The notes under the pieces: model-generated | What the model was told of the DNA's origin: nothing | Seen by the model: the letters and a program-made list of their open reading frames with translations, nothing else | Database searches by the model: none | Shown here: piece by piece, positions 1 through 7,193 of the stretch | How positions within the stretch are numbered: position 1 is the first letter of the stretch | How the letters are laid out: each line of letters starts with the position of its first letter | Source of the DNA: Saccharicrinis sp. | Lineage (GTDB): Bacteria; Bacteroidota; Bacteroidia; Bacteroidales; Marinilabiliaceae | Direction: 5' to 3' | DNA length: 40,259 bases | Assembly: GCA_024635555.1 (NCBI GenBank) | Contig: JAGXIO010000045.1 | Span: 1 to 40,259, forward strand | Made by a program: the position numbers and the translations under genes

Positions 1-74
1 AAACAACCCATTTTTGTTAATGCAATCAACAAAGGTTATCGGGCATGATGAAGTAATTTAAAATTTCAGTAGAG

Positions 75-232
75 TTGGGTTAAAACCCAATTTGTTCTGC
101 GAATATTGCACGGCATTCCTGCCAGCCGGCAGGAATGCCGTGCCTAGTTATGAAAATTATATGATATAAACTTCATAATTAGACCCTGAATTCATCCCGG
201 GGTAATTGTGGATATACATCGGGCTTTAGCCC
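75..232. repeat. Three intergenic palindromes downstream of the first lacI
   Basis: Three hairpin-forming inverted repeats lie in the non-coding 255 bases before the lacI stop. At 75-90, TTGGGTT and AACCCAA pair around AA. At 108-143, two 16-base arms starting GCACGGCATT pair perfectly around a four-base loop. At 221-232, GGGCT and AGCCC pair around TT. None is followed by a convincing T run in the minus-strand direction, so I do not call them rho-independent terminators, although the 16-bp stem could still halt or protect transcripts. Similar GGGTT/AACCC palindromes recur at 10645 and 14812. Confidence 0.7.
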
Positions 233-255
233 AACATTATACAAATACAATACAC

Positions 256-1305
256 CTAATGCAGCCCCATGTTCTCGGCATTGATGATGTCGATGGGCTG
301 GTAGTTTTTTTTCTCGGGGATGGTATGGTGTGCCATAAAGTCGAATAAGTTTTTGAATGTTCTTTCGGCTTGTTCTATGGGGCGTTGGCCAATTAAAAAG
401 TTGATTACCCTTTGTTGCAAGAAGTAGCTATTTTTTCCGAACAGCTCGTATCCCACCAAAAATATTTTTTGGCGCTCATTTTTTTCGAGATACTCGGCCA
501 CCACATAGGTGCGCGAACCCGATACAAATACAGCACCTATGTTCGGGTTGCTGGTAAACACTTTATCCAAGTGCTCTTTAACTTGTTTAGATTCTGTACT
601 GGGAATTTCGACACTAATTTTAAGTCCTGTGTTTATACCGGCATCCATAAAATAACTCAAAAAACCCTGATTACGATGGTTGAGATGTTGGATATTTTCG
701 AGATTTTTGACAATGTTTACTATCAATATATCTTTATGGGCAGGAACGCCCATGTCAATTAAACTGGCAGCAACTCTGCCGGCCTGGTAAGCATCTTCGC
801 CAATAAAAGTAAGGTTATCGGTATTTTCTATATTGGTGTCAATAAAGGCATAGGGTATCTTTAGTTCATCTAATTGACAGCAAAGCTCTACCGATTCGTT
901 TTTAAGGATGGGTGCGATAATAACTCCCCCAGGCTGCCATTTGAGGAGGTTGTCGGCTTTCTTTTTAAAATCGTCAGCATCATGCATCTCATAAAAAAAG
1001 AACTCCAATTTGCACTGAAAAGGATAAATGGAATCCATGCCTTGCTCGATACCAATAGGATGCTTGCTCCAAAACAAATTATCGTCTTCGGAGAGGGGTA
1101 GGAGTACCCCAATTTTATATATGGTGGGCGATTTTAATGCACGGGCAGCTACGTTGGGCTTGTAATTGAGTTTTTTGGCAATGGTCAATATTTTGTTTTT
1201 GGTATCGGCCTTCACTTCCCCGCGGTTGTGTAATACACGGTCAACTGTACCAATAGAAACACCCGCCTTTTCGGCAATATCTTTTATCCTTACAATTTTG
1301 GTCAT
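256..1305 (-). CDS. LacI-family transcriptional regulator (sugar-binding type)
   Basis: 349-aa DNA-binding regulator. Residues 5-55 form the LacI helix-turn-helix (IKDIAEKAGVSIGTVDRVLH, then a hinge ending NVAARALKS), and residues 60-345 form a periplasmic-binding-protein-like sensor domain (GVLLPL, GVIIAPILK, FIGEDAYQAGRVAASLID). The GTVDRVLHNRG recognition helix is typical of Bacteroidota LacI proteins with a Peripla_BP_4-like sensor. It is the last gene of the minus-strand uronate cluster, 102 bp after dctM, with a strong hairpin in the gap, so it may be expressed both from the TRAP transcript and on its own. The ligand is unknown; a uronate, aldonate or pathway intermediate is expected from context. 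The ATG start has no competitor nearby. Confidence 0.92.
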   Translation of the reverse strand: MTKIVRIKDIAEKAGVSIGTVDRVLHNRGEVKADTKNKILTIAKKLNYKPNVAARALKSPTIYKIGVLLPLSEDDNLFWSKHPIGIEQGMDSIYPFQCKLEFFFYEMHDADDFKKKADNLLKWQPGGVIIAPILKNESVELCCQLDELKIPYAFIDTNIENTDNLTFIGEDAYQAGRVAASLIDMGVPAHKDILIVNIVKNLENIQHLNHRNQGFLSYFMDAGINTGLKISVEIPSTESKQVKEHLDKVFTSNPNIGAVFVSGSRTYVVAEYLEKNERQKIFLVGYELFGKNSYFLQQRVINFLIGQRPIEQAERTFKNLFDFMAHHTIPEKKNYQPIDIINAENMGLH

Positions 1306-1355
1306 TATCGTAATCTTGCCGTGGGTTTAGGTGATGTTTTCTTATCGAGGGTTTC

Positions 1356-1392
1356 TTACCGAGGGCATCGCTCCAAGCGATACCCTCGGTAA
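1356..1392. repeat. Long hairpin between dctM and lacI
   Basis: Two 17-base arms (TTACCGAGGGCATCGCT and its complement with one mismatch) flank the loop CCA. In RNA this is one of the most stable intergenic hairpins in the window. It sits 15 bp after the dctM stop codon on the minus strand. There is no U tract after it in that direction, so an attenuator or a 3'-end stabiliser that separates the transporter mRNA from the regulator is more likely than a classical terminator. Confidence 0.7.
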
Positions 1393-1407
1393 ACTAATTA
1401 ATTAAAA

Positions 1408-2868
1408 TTAAAATCCAAAAGTCTGGGGTAACCACAAGCTTAATTGAGGTATATAAGTTACCATTAACAGCACTAACACCATGGCCAAAAACATAGGTAG
1501 TAGTGGTTTTATCACCTTATCTATCTTAATATTAGCCACGCTACATCCTATAAATAGCACAGATCCAACTGGAGGAGTACACAAACCAACACTTAGGTTT
1601 AATACCATTATAATTCCGAAGTGAGTAGGGTCAATGCCCATGCTGGTTACAATAGGTAAAAATATGGGTGTAAAGATGAGTACCGCAGGGGTCATGTCCA
1701 TAAAAACCCCTACTATCAATAGTATTAAGTTGATGATGAGTAATATAACCATAGGGTTATCACTTATGCCCAACAAACCAGCACTCACATTCTGAGGAAT
1801 GTTTTCGTAGGCCATAATCCACGATAAACCGATACAAGTGGCAACTAGAAGCAAAACGATAGCGGTTGTTTTTACAGAACCCAATAAAATAGAACCCATA
1901 TCCGAAAGTTTGATTTCTCTGTAAATAAGAGATAGCACCAATGCATAAAGCACGGCAATAGCAGAAGCCTCGGTAGCCGTAAAAAAGCCACCTACAATAC
2001 CGCCAATAACCACGATAAGAAGAAACAGACTGGGCACTGCGTCCCACAATATTTTAAGTCCTCGCTTAATTGAAGCTGGGCGTCTGACAGAAAATCGTGC
2101 TATCAAAAATACCAGAAATAGAATGATCGTAGTCCATATAATATGGTAGGCTAGTACGGAATGCCCTTTGATGATATAAATTGCATAAACTGCTACAACA
2201 GTTGCAACAGCTCCGGCTAATACTTTAACTACAGCCAACACCGAAGCTTTAATACCACTTTCGTAACGAATTACCAGGGCCATGGAGATAAGCATAATGG
2301 CCAGACCGGTAAGTATTCCGGGTATGTATCCGGCCAGAAAAAGTGCTGTAATGGATACCCCTCCACTTGCGAGGGAGTACACAATAAGAATGTTGCTGGG
2401 CGGTATTGAAAGACCGGTTGTGGCAGATGAAATATTTACAGCAGCACTGAAGTTTTCATCGTAGCCGTCTTTTTTCATCTCGGGTCCCATAATGGAGCCA
2501 ATGGCAGAGGCCGATGCCGCAGCAGAACCCGAAATGGCGCCAAACAGCATGTTGGCAAATACGTTTACATAAGCTAATCCGCCAGACCATCGCCCCACAA
2601 GCACTTTGGCCAGGTTAATGAGCCGGATGGCTATACCACCGCTATTCATAATGTTTCCGGCGAGTATAAAAAATGGAATGGCCAATAAGGCAAAACTATC
2701 CAGACCGGTTGCCATGCGTTGGGCGTAGGTGGTAAATGCGGGTAAGGAATCGATACTTACCAACATGGTTAATATTCCGGATATACCTATGCTAAAAGCA
2801 ATGGGCACTCCGATGACCAATAAAAATATAAAGGAAAATACTAGAACAAAAATACCTAAGTAGTCCAT
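1408..2868 (-). CDS. dctM: TRAP transporter large permease DctM
   Basis: 486-aa inner-membrane protein, the ion-coupled transport subunit of a tripartite ATP-independent periplasmic transporter. Family features are clear: an N-terminal hydrophobic hairpin (GVPIAFSIGISGILTML), the conserved GAISGSAAASASAIGS loop near residue 110, SIPPSN near 155, and the DMTPAVLIFTPIFLPI segment near 390. It is longer than the usual 420-430 aa; the extra length falls at about residues 203-260 and adds two predicted hydrophobic segments before the ARFSVRRP loop. Its ATG overlaps the dctQ stop by one base (TAATG), a sign of translational coupling. The substrate is presumably an organic or sugar acid, inferred from the surrounding uronate genes. 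Confidence 0.93.
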   Translation of the reverse strand: MDYLGIFVLVFSFIFLLVIGVPIAFSIGISGILTMLVSIDSLPAFTTYAQRMATGLDSFALLAIPFFILAGNIMNSGGIAIRLINLAKVLVGRWSGGLAYVNVFANMLFGAISGSAAASASAIGSIMGPEMKKDGYDENFSAAVNISSATTGLSIPPSNILIVYSLASGGVSITALFLAGYIPGILTGLAIMLISMALVIRYESGIKASVLAVVKVLAGAVATVVAVYAIYIIKGHSVLAYHIIWTTIILFLVFLIARFSVRRPASIKRGLKILWDAVPSLFLLIVVIGGIVGGFFTATEASAIAVLYALVLSLIYREIKLSDMGSILLGSVKTTAIVLLLVATCIGLSWIMAYENIPQNVSAGLLGISDNPMVILLIINLILLIVGVFMDMTPAVLIFTPIFLPIVTSMGIDPTHFGIIMVLNLSVGLCTPPVGSVLFIGCSVANIKIDKVIKPLLPMFLAMVLVLLMVTYIPQLSLWLPQTFGF

Positions 2869-3341
2869 TATGCCAAATTTTCTGAGGGATGAATAATAAA
2901 ATAGATAGAATAGTATAACATGAGCAATCCGCTCAACGGCATAACCAAATAAACATAGCCTAAGGGTATTTGAAGCGCGGCCGACGACACATTAAACTGG
3001 AATCGTGTAATTACCAGCCACATTCCTCCCACTACCATTACCGAAAGAGAAAAGATGGCAATGCAGATATTAATGATGTTATTCAATTTTTTTTGATTGG
3101 ATATGGATGATTTTTGTATTAACAAGTCTATGGCCAAATGCTGGCGCTGACCGGCCACATAGGCAGCACCCAAAATGCCTACCCATATCAATAAAAATCC
3201 TGCCAGTTCATCCGTAAAGGAGCTTGGCGACGATAATACATAGCGGCTTAATACTTGCCATAGCACGTCAATAACCATGATGCCCATGATAAATATCAGC
3301 ACCATTTCAAGATATTTATCTAATGTTCGTTTAAATTTCAT
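2868..3341 (-). CDS. dctQ: TRAP transporter small permease DctQ
   Basis: 157-aa four-helix membrane protein that pairs with DctM. Hydrophobic segments lie near residues 12-32, 45-65, 88-110 and 128-148. The DctQ signature is present: SRYVL, then FTDELAGFLLIWVGILGAAY, then GQRQHLAIDLL. Length is normal for the family. It is 113 bp downstream of dctP on the same strand and its stop overlaps the dctM start, so the three form one transport operon. Substrate is not visible from the sequence. Confidence 0.92.
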   Translation of the reverse strand: MKFKRTLDKYLEMVLIFIMGIMVIDVLWQVLSRYVLSSPSSFTDELAGFLLIWVGILGAAYVAGQRQHLAIDLLIQKSSISNQKKLNNIINICIAIFSLSVMVVGGMWLVITRFQFNVSSAALQIPLGYVYLVMPLSGLLMLYYSIYFIIHPSENLA

Positions 3342-3454
3342 AGAATAATAAATTAGCGAAACCCCGGTGATAGGTGTAACTTTAAAACACTTTTCAGGTG
3401 CCTAGTTTCAGTTTTTTCAACACCGGTTTTATCTGTTTATAAAATAGAAAAATT

Positions 3455-4459
3455 CTAATTATTCACTTCCGTATCCTCAGGAACGTTAAGTATGCGTTGA
3501 ATTAAATCGTATATCTCGGGATTAGTTTTATATGATTCAAAGATACTCTCCACCTTTTTCATAAACGGTGTTTTGTCAGGGCGGATAATTTCAACACCAG
3601 CCTTGGCAACTTCACGGAGTGCTTCCTCTTCGGCTTGAGCCCACAAAATGCGCTCTTCGGGTACCGATGCATTTGCAGCTTCTTGCAACCATTCCTTTTC
3701 CTGATCGCTTAGTTTGTCCCAAACAACTGTACTGATAATAAGCACATCCGGAACGGCAGTATGTTCGTTTAAAGTGTATTTTTTACACACTTCGTAATGT
3801 CTAGAGGAATATAAACTGGGCGGATTATTCTCGGCACCGTCCACCACACCGCTCTGAAGGGCTGTATATAATTCGCCATACGAAATGGGAGTAGGAGAGC
3901 CACCCATAGACTTTACCATGCTCATGGCAGTTTGGCTTTTCATCACCCTTATTTTTAACCCACTCAAATCGTCGGGGGTGTTTATGGCTGTATTGATGGT
4001 GTAAAAACTCCTGAAACCGGCATCGTAAAAGCACAAGCCTTTAATATTAAATTGTTCAGTAGAGTTTAGGAACTCTTTGCCTATTTCGCCATCGAGCACT
4101 TTAAAAGCATGCTCTCTGGAGCGGAAAATATAGGGAAGACCCAGCACTTGATAGTTAGGAGTAAAGCTTTCCAGTACAGCAGCCGAAACTTTTGTAATTG
4201 CCAAACTACCTATCTGCAATAGTTCTACACATTCTTGCTCGCTACCTAATTGACCACTGGGGTAAATTTCCAATTTCATTTTTCCATTGGAAATTTCATC
4301 CAGTTTGTTGCCCATAAATACCATGGCCTTGTGCACAGGGTGCGAGGGATCCAGTCCGTGGGCGAGCTTTAAAGTGGTGTTTTTATTGTCCGTTTTACAT
4401 CCTCCAATAAAAAAAAGTGAAGCAAGCAACAATACCGAAGTTGTTAATTTTATGCGCAT
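3455..4459 (-). CDS. dctP: TRAP transporter substrate-binding lipoprotein DctP
   Basis: 334-aa extracytoplasmic solute-binding protein. I choose the internal ATG at 4459 because it begins directly with a lipoprotein signal (MRIKLTTSVLLLASLFFIGGC, lipidated Cys at residue 21); a longer ORF from 4489 would put ten polar residues in front and would run through the operator. DctP features include LAHGLDPSHPVHKAM, the ligand-binding arginine in GLKIRVMKSQTAM, and ALQSGVVDGAENNP. In this family the conserved arginine binds the carboxylate of an organic or sugar acid. Being a lipoprotein, it would be held at a membrane rather than free in the periplasm. It is the first gene of dctPQM and carries its own promoter and operator. 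Confidence 0.93.
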   Translation of the reverse strand: MRIKLTTSVLLLASLFFIGGCKTDNKNTTLKLAHGLDPSHPVHKAMVFMGNKLDEISNGKMKLEIYPSGQLGSEQECVELLQIGSLAITKVSAAVLESFTPNYQVLGLPYIFRSREHAFKVLDGEIGKEFLNSTEQFNIKGLCFYDAGFRSFYTINTAINTPDDLSGLKIRVMKSQTAMSMVKSMGGSPTPISYGELYTALQSGVVDGAENNPPSLYSSRHYEVCKKYTLNEHTAVPDVLIISTVVWDKLSDQEKEWLQEAANASVPEERILWAQAEEEALREVAKAGVEIIRPDKTPFMKKVESIFESYKTNPEIYDLIQRILNVPEDTEVNN

Positions 4460-4480
4460 TGGAATATAGTTTTGCGTGTT

Positions 4481-4535
4481 TTTGTGCAATCGTTTGTATT
4501 GTGAACAAATATAGCATTTGCTATGGTTATATCAA
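4481..4535 (-). promoter_or_regulatory. dctP promoter with LacI-type operator
   Basis: On the minus strand a perfect Bacteroidota -7 box, TATATTTG (complement of 4506-4513), is preceded after exactly 19 bases by TTG (complement of 4533-4535), a -33 element. Immediately downstream, across the expected start site, lies TTTGTGCAATCGTTTGTATT (plus-strand reading, 4481-4500). This differs at one base from the sequence in the promoter of the lacI gene at 13710. The centre CAATCGTTTG is an imperfect LacI-family half-site pair. Binding there would block initiation of dctPQM. That the two sites are bound by the same LacI protein is inference. Confidence 0.7.
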
Positions 4536-4588
4536 TAAATAATGGAATAAAAGGTAGATGTAATTTATTGTATATCATCACAACTGTT

Positions 4589-5866
4589 TTAATCCTTAAA
4601 ACGCTCTTTATACGCCCATAATCCAATGGCAGGGTTGGAAATAAAGTATATTTCTTCACCATCAGGAAGGGTATTGTAGCCTTCTTTTAACTTTTCGGGA
4701 TCGTACTTTTTAAGCATGGTTCCCAGATCGGCATATTTAAAGTTAACGGATTCAATCTCTTGCTGTGTAAGGTGTCCAGGGCAGTAGGTAATGCTAAACC
4801 TGTCTTCGGAGCTTCCGTGTATCAAGTGAGCTGCTGCGCCCAAGTTATCATTTAGCTCTGGGTTTTCTTTCAACATTTTTAAGGTATGCGGGGTGCCCCG
4901 ATATCCGTATTTACGTATCAAACGGTCTATTTCTTTATCTTCGCCAAACTCTTTTAAACCGGGAGCTAGTACAATCAATTCGCCTTTATCGGCCATGGCC
5001 ATACGGGTACGATAAACACTTTTGTTACCCAGCCAAGTACTTTTAAACTCCGAAGGATCGAGAAAAACTACTGCTTTTTTGATGGGTTTATCCAACATGG
5101 TAAAGTTTACCTGTAACGATAACTCGGCTGCTTTGGTAAATACCGAATAATCGTCGCCGATAAACAGACCGCGTGTTACGAGTAGCCCTGATTGTTTGTC
5201 GCGCCCTATTACGGTGTGCATATATACAATGGGCAAATGAGCGGTAAACTGCTCCGAAGCATAGTTTAAAAGCTCGCGGACTGGATTATTAGCTCTGCCC
5301 ATCACGTTTTCCATGCCATGCACCGCACCTACAAAATGGCTTTTGTTGATTCCTTCGGAACCGCCGGTGCCCACCAATATATTTTTGTTGTAGTTGGCCA
5401 TTCCAATTACCTCGTGGGGCACAACCTGACCTATGGATAAAATAAGGTCGTGTTCTCCTTCAGCCAATAATCTGTTAACCTGCGCGGGCCATTCATAATC
5501 TAAAGCGCCATTGGTGAGCTCCTTCATTTTTTCAGAAGAAACTGTGCCCAAGGTAACCACTTCGTTGCGCCAGTCGTGTACCCTAAAAAGATTCTCCGGT
5601 ACACCTTGGAACATATGTTCTTTTTCCTCTTGGGTCATGGCTACATGCGTGCCCAAGGCAGGTAATATATCACTTACTTTATCGCGATAAAAGTTATAGG
5701 CAAAGGTTGTTAGCTCACCCGCCCTGGAATGGAACCGGGTGATATCGGGTGGTATAATCAGCACTTTATTTCGATTGCCCAATTTTCCCAAGGCAATTTT
5801 TACACCTTCTTCTAAATCCTGCTTGCTTAAAGTTTCGCTTGTTCCGCCTCTCTCGTAATAAATCAT
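4589..5866 (-). CDS. LarA-family nickel-pincer racemase/epimerase homologue (DUF2088)
   Basis: 425-aa cytoplasmic protein of the lactate racemase superfamily. The N-terminal domain has IPPDITRFHS with Asp41, Thr43 and Arg44 in the DxTR arrangement, and GTHVAMT with His74. VVPHEVIGMANYNKN places His151 ten residues before Lys161, the same spacing as His174 and the cofactor-bearing Lys184 of Lactiplantibacillus LarA. The family uses a nickel-pincer nucleotide to invert 2-hydroxyacids; characterised homologues include lactate and malate racemases and a D-gluconate 2-epimerase. Position between the sugar-kinase and TRAP genes, beside uxuA, suggests a sugar-acid substrate rather than lactate, for example gluconate/mannonate. 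No larB, larC or larE cofactor genes lie in the window. Family is certain, substrate is not. Confidence 0.88.
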   Translation of the reverse strand: MIYYERGGTSETLSKQDLEEGVKIALGKLGNRNKVLIIPPDITRFHSRAGELTTFAYNFYRDKVSDILPALGTHVAMTQEEKEHMFQGVPENLFRVHDWRNEVVTLGTVSSEKMKELTNGALDYEWPAQVNRLLAEGEHDLILSIGQVVPHEVIGMANYNKNILVGTGGSEGINKSHFVGAVHGMENVMGRANNPVRELLNYASEQFTAHLPIVYMHTVIGRDKQSGLLVTRGLFIGDDYSVFTKAAELSLQVNFTMLDKPIKKAVVFLDPSEFKSTWLGNKSVYRTRMAMADKGELIVLAPGLKEFGEDKEIDRLIRKYGYRGTPHTLKMLKENPELNDNLGAAAHLIHGSSEDRFSITYCPGHLTQQEIESVNFKYADLGTMLKKYDPEKLKEGYNTLPDGEEIYFISNPAIGLWAYKERFKD

Positions 5867-5917
5867 AAGTAGTAGATTTTTATAAGTGATATTAAAAAGA
5901 CTAATTAACTTTTGAGA

Positions 5918-6065
5918 GGTTGTTATAAAACAACCTTTTTCATTCTTTGAAAAGAAAGCGTCAAAGGCAAGGCTCTCGAAGTTTTGAAACCAAGGAGTTT
6001 ACTTTTTGTAAATGACTGTTGCAAAAACAAGAGGAACGCAGCATTTGACGCTTTATTGCAAAGAA
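5918..6065. repeat. Intergenic element with 25-bp inverted ends and adjoining hairpin
   Basis: Between pfkB and the larA homologue there is a near-perfect inverted repeat: arms 5943-5968 and 6041-6065 share TTCTTTG and AAAGCGTCAAA with two mismatches and one extra base, enclosing about 72 bases. The right arm ends three bases from the pfkB stop codon. Beside it, GGTTGTT (5918-5924) pairs with AACAACC (5929-5935), followed on the plus strand by five T. The hairpin has terminator shape only on the plus strand, where there is no gene to terminate. The element could be a small non-autonomous insertion or a structured mRNA spacer. Confidence 0.65.
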
Positions 6066-6068
6066 TAT

Positions 6069-7148
6069 TTATCGGGTTACACGAGCATTCCCTTCCCAAA
6101 TACTCCATACCATATCTTCATCGGTAGGCTGTGCGTAATCGGTTAAAAAGGTAGTTGCCATGGCGCCTGTGGCCCATGCAAATTGTGGCCATTTAGCTGT
6201 TTCCCAACCTTTAAGGATAGAATATAGCAGGCCGCCCACAAATCCGTCGCCACCGCCTATGCGATCGAGCACATGGATAGGACGAGGTTTTACTACCTGC
6301 CATTCATCACCGGTAAGCACAATGGCTCCCCATAGATGTTCGTTTACACTGATTACTTCACGTAAAGTTGTGGCAAAAACAGATGCATTAGGGAATGTTT
6401 GCTTAACGGTTTTTATCATTCCTTTAAAGCCTTCAATTTTATCTTCAATGCCTTTACCTCCGGCTTCGGGGCCTTTAATGTTTAAGCAAAGCTGAAAATC
6501 TTCTTCGTTGCCAATTAAGATGTCCGAAACAGATGCTATCTCGGTAAATATTTCGTGCAATTCTTTTTCCCTGTTTTTCCAAAATGAAGCCCTGTGGTTG
6601 AGATCGAAAGAAATACGGGTTCCGTATTTTTTGGCTGTTCTGGCAATCTGCAAGCAAAAGTTGCTCGATTCGGGCGATAAGGCTGCAATTAATCCTGATA
6701 AATGAACAATCTGCACGCCTTCTTCTTTGAAAATCCGTTCCAGATCAAAATCCTTCACATCTAAGGTGCGTCCAACTTCGCCGGCACGATCGTTCCACAC
6801 ACGTGGTCCGCGCGAGCCGTAACCACTGTCGGCAATGTTTATCTGATGACGAAAACCCCATGGATCGCCTTGCTCCACTTCAGGACCTTCGTAATCCATA
6901 TGTCGCGCCTTAAGATTACTCTTAATAAATTGAGCAATAGGGCTACCTTTTACAAAAGAGGTAAGCACTTTTACAGGTAATCCAAGGTACGATGCGATAC
7001 TTGCAACGTTGGTTTCGGCACTGGTAGCGTACATTTTATAGGTATCGCTTGAATGAACAGGCTGCCCGTTTTCGGGCGTTATACGGATGCCCATGCTAGT
7101 AGCTACTAGCATGGCATATGTACAATCCTTTTTAAGTTGTATAGACAT
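6069..7148 (-). CDS. PfkB-family carbohydrate kinase, substrate unassigned
   Basis: 359-aa ribokinase-fold kinase that would phosphorylate a sugar or sugar acid with ATP. The C-terminal ATP/catalytic motif is DRIGGGDGFVGG at about residues 295-306, with Asp301 as the predicted base; ILIGNEEDF near 210 is also typical. It resembles the kdgK of this cluster in the region around FDLNHR, GNEEDF and the terminal RVTR (RVSR in kdgK), so it is probably a diverged paralogue. The N-terminal substrate loop GGGEANVA of kdgK is ATSAETNVA here, which argues for a different substrate. It lies between uxuA and the LarA homologue, same strand. The substrate may be a product of that enzyme. Confidence 0.85.
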   Translation of the reverse strand: MSIQLKKDCTYAMLVATSMGIRITPENGQPVHSSDTYKMYATSAETNVASIASYLGLPVKVLTSFVKGSPIAQFIKSNLKARHMDYEGPEVEQGDPWGFRHQINIADSGYGSRGPRVWNDRAGEVGRTLDVKDFDLERIFKEEGVQIVHLSGLIAALSPESSNFCLQIARTAKKYGTRISFDLNHRASFWKNREKELHEIFTEIASVSDILIGNEEDFQLCLNIKGPEAGGKGIEDKIEGFKGMIKTVKQTFPNASVFATTLREVISVNEHLWGAIVLTGDEWQVVKPRPIHVLDRIGGGDGFVGGLLYSILKGWETAKWPQFAWATGAMATTFLTDYAQPTDEDMVWSIWEGNARVTR

Positions 7149-7193
7149 AACTTCTTCTTTTTTATGAATACTAACGGCAATAAAACGCAGTAA

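Noticed and set aside
412-1112. Several ORFs of 74-116 codons antisense to the first lacI gene
   Set aside because: They are shadows of a well-conserved LacI coding frame, with no homology or start signals of their own.
5918-5940. Rho-independent terminator after pfkB
   Set aside because: The T run lies on the plus-strand side; minus-strand transcripts from pfkB would not have a U tract, and no plus-strand gene ends there.
5923-6108. 61-codon minus-strand ORF behind pfkB
   Set aside because: It lies mostly in the inverted-repeat element and overlaps the end of pfkB; low-complexity product with no support.
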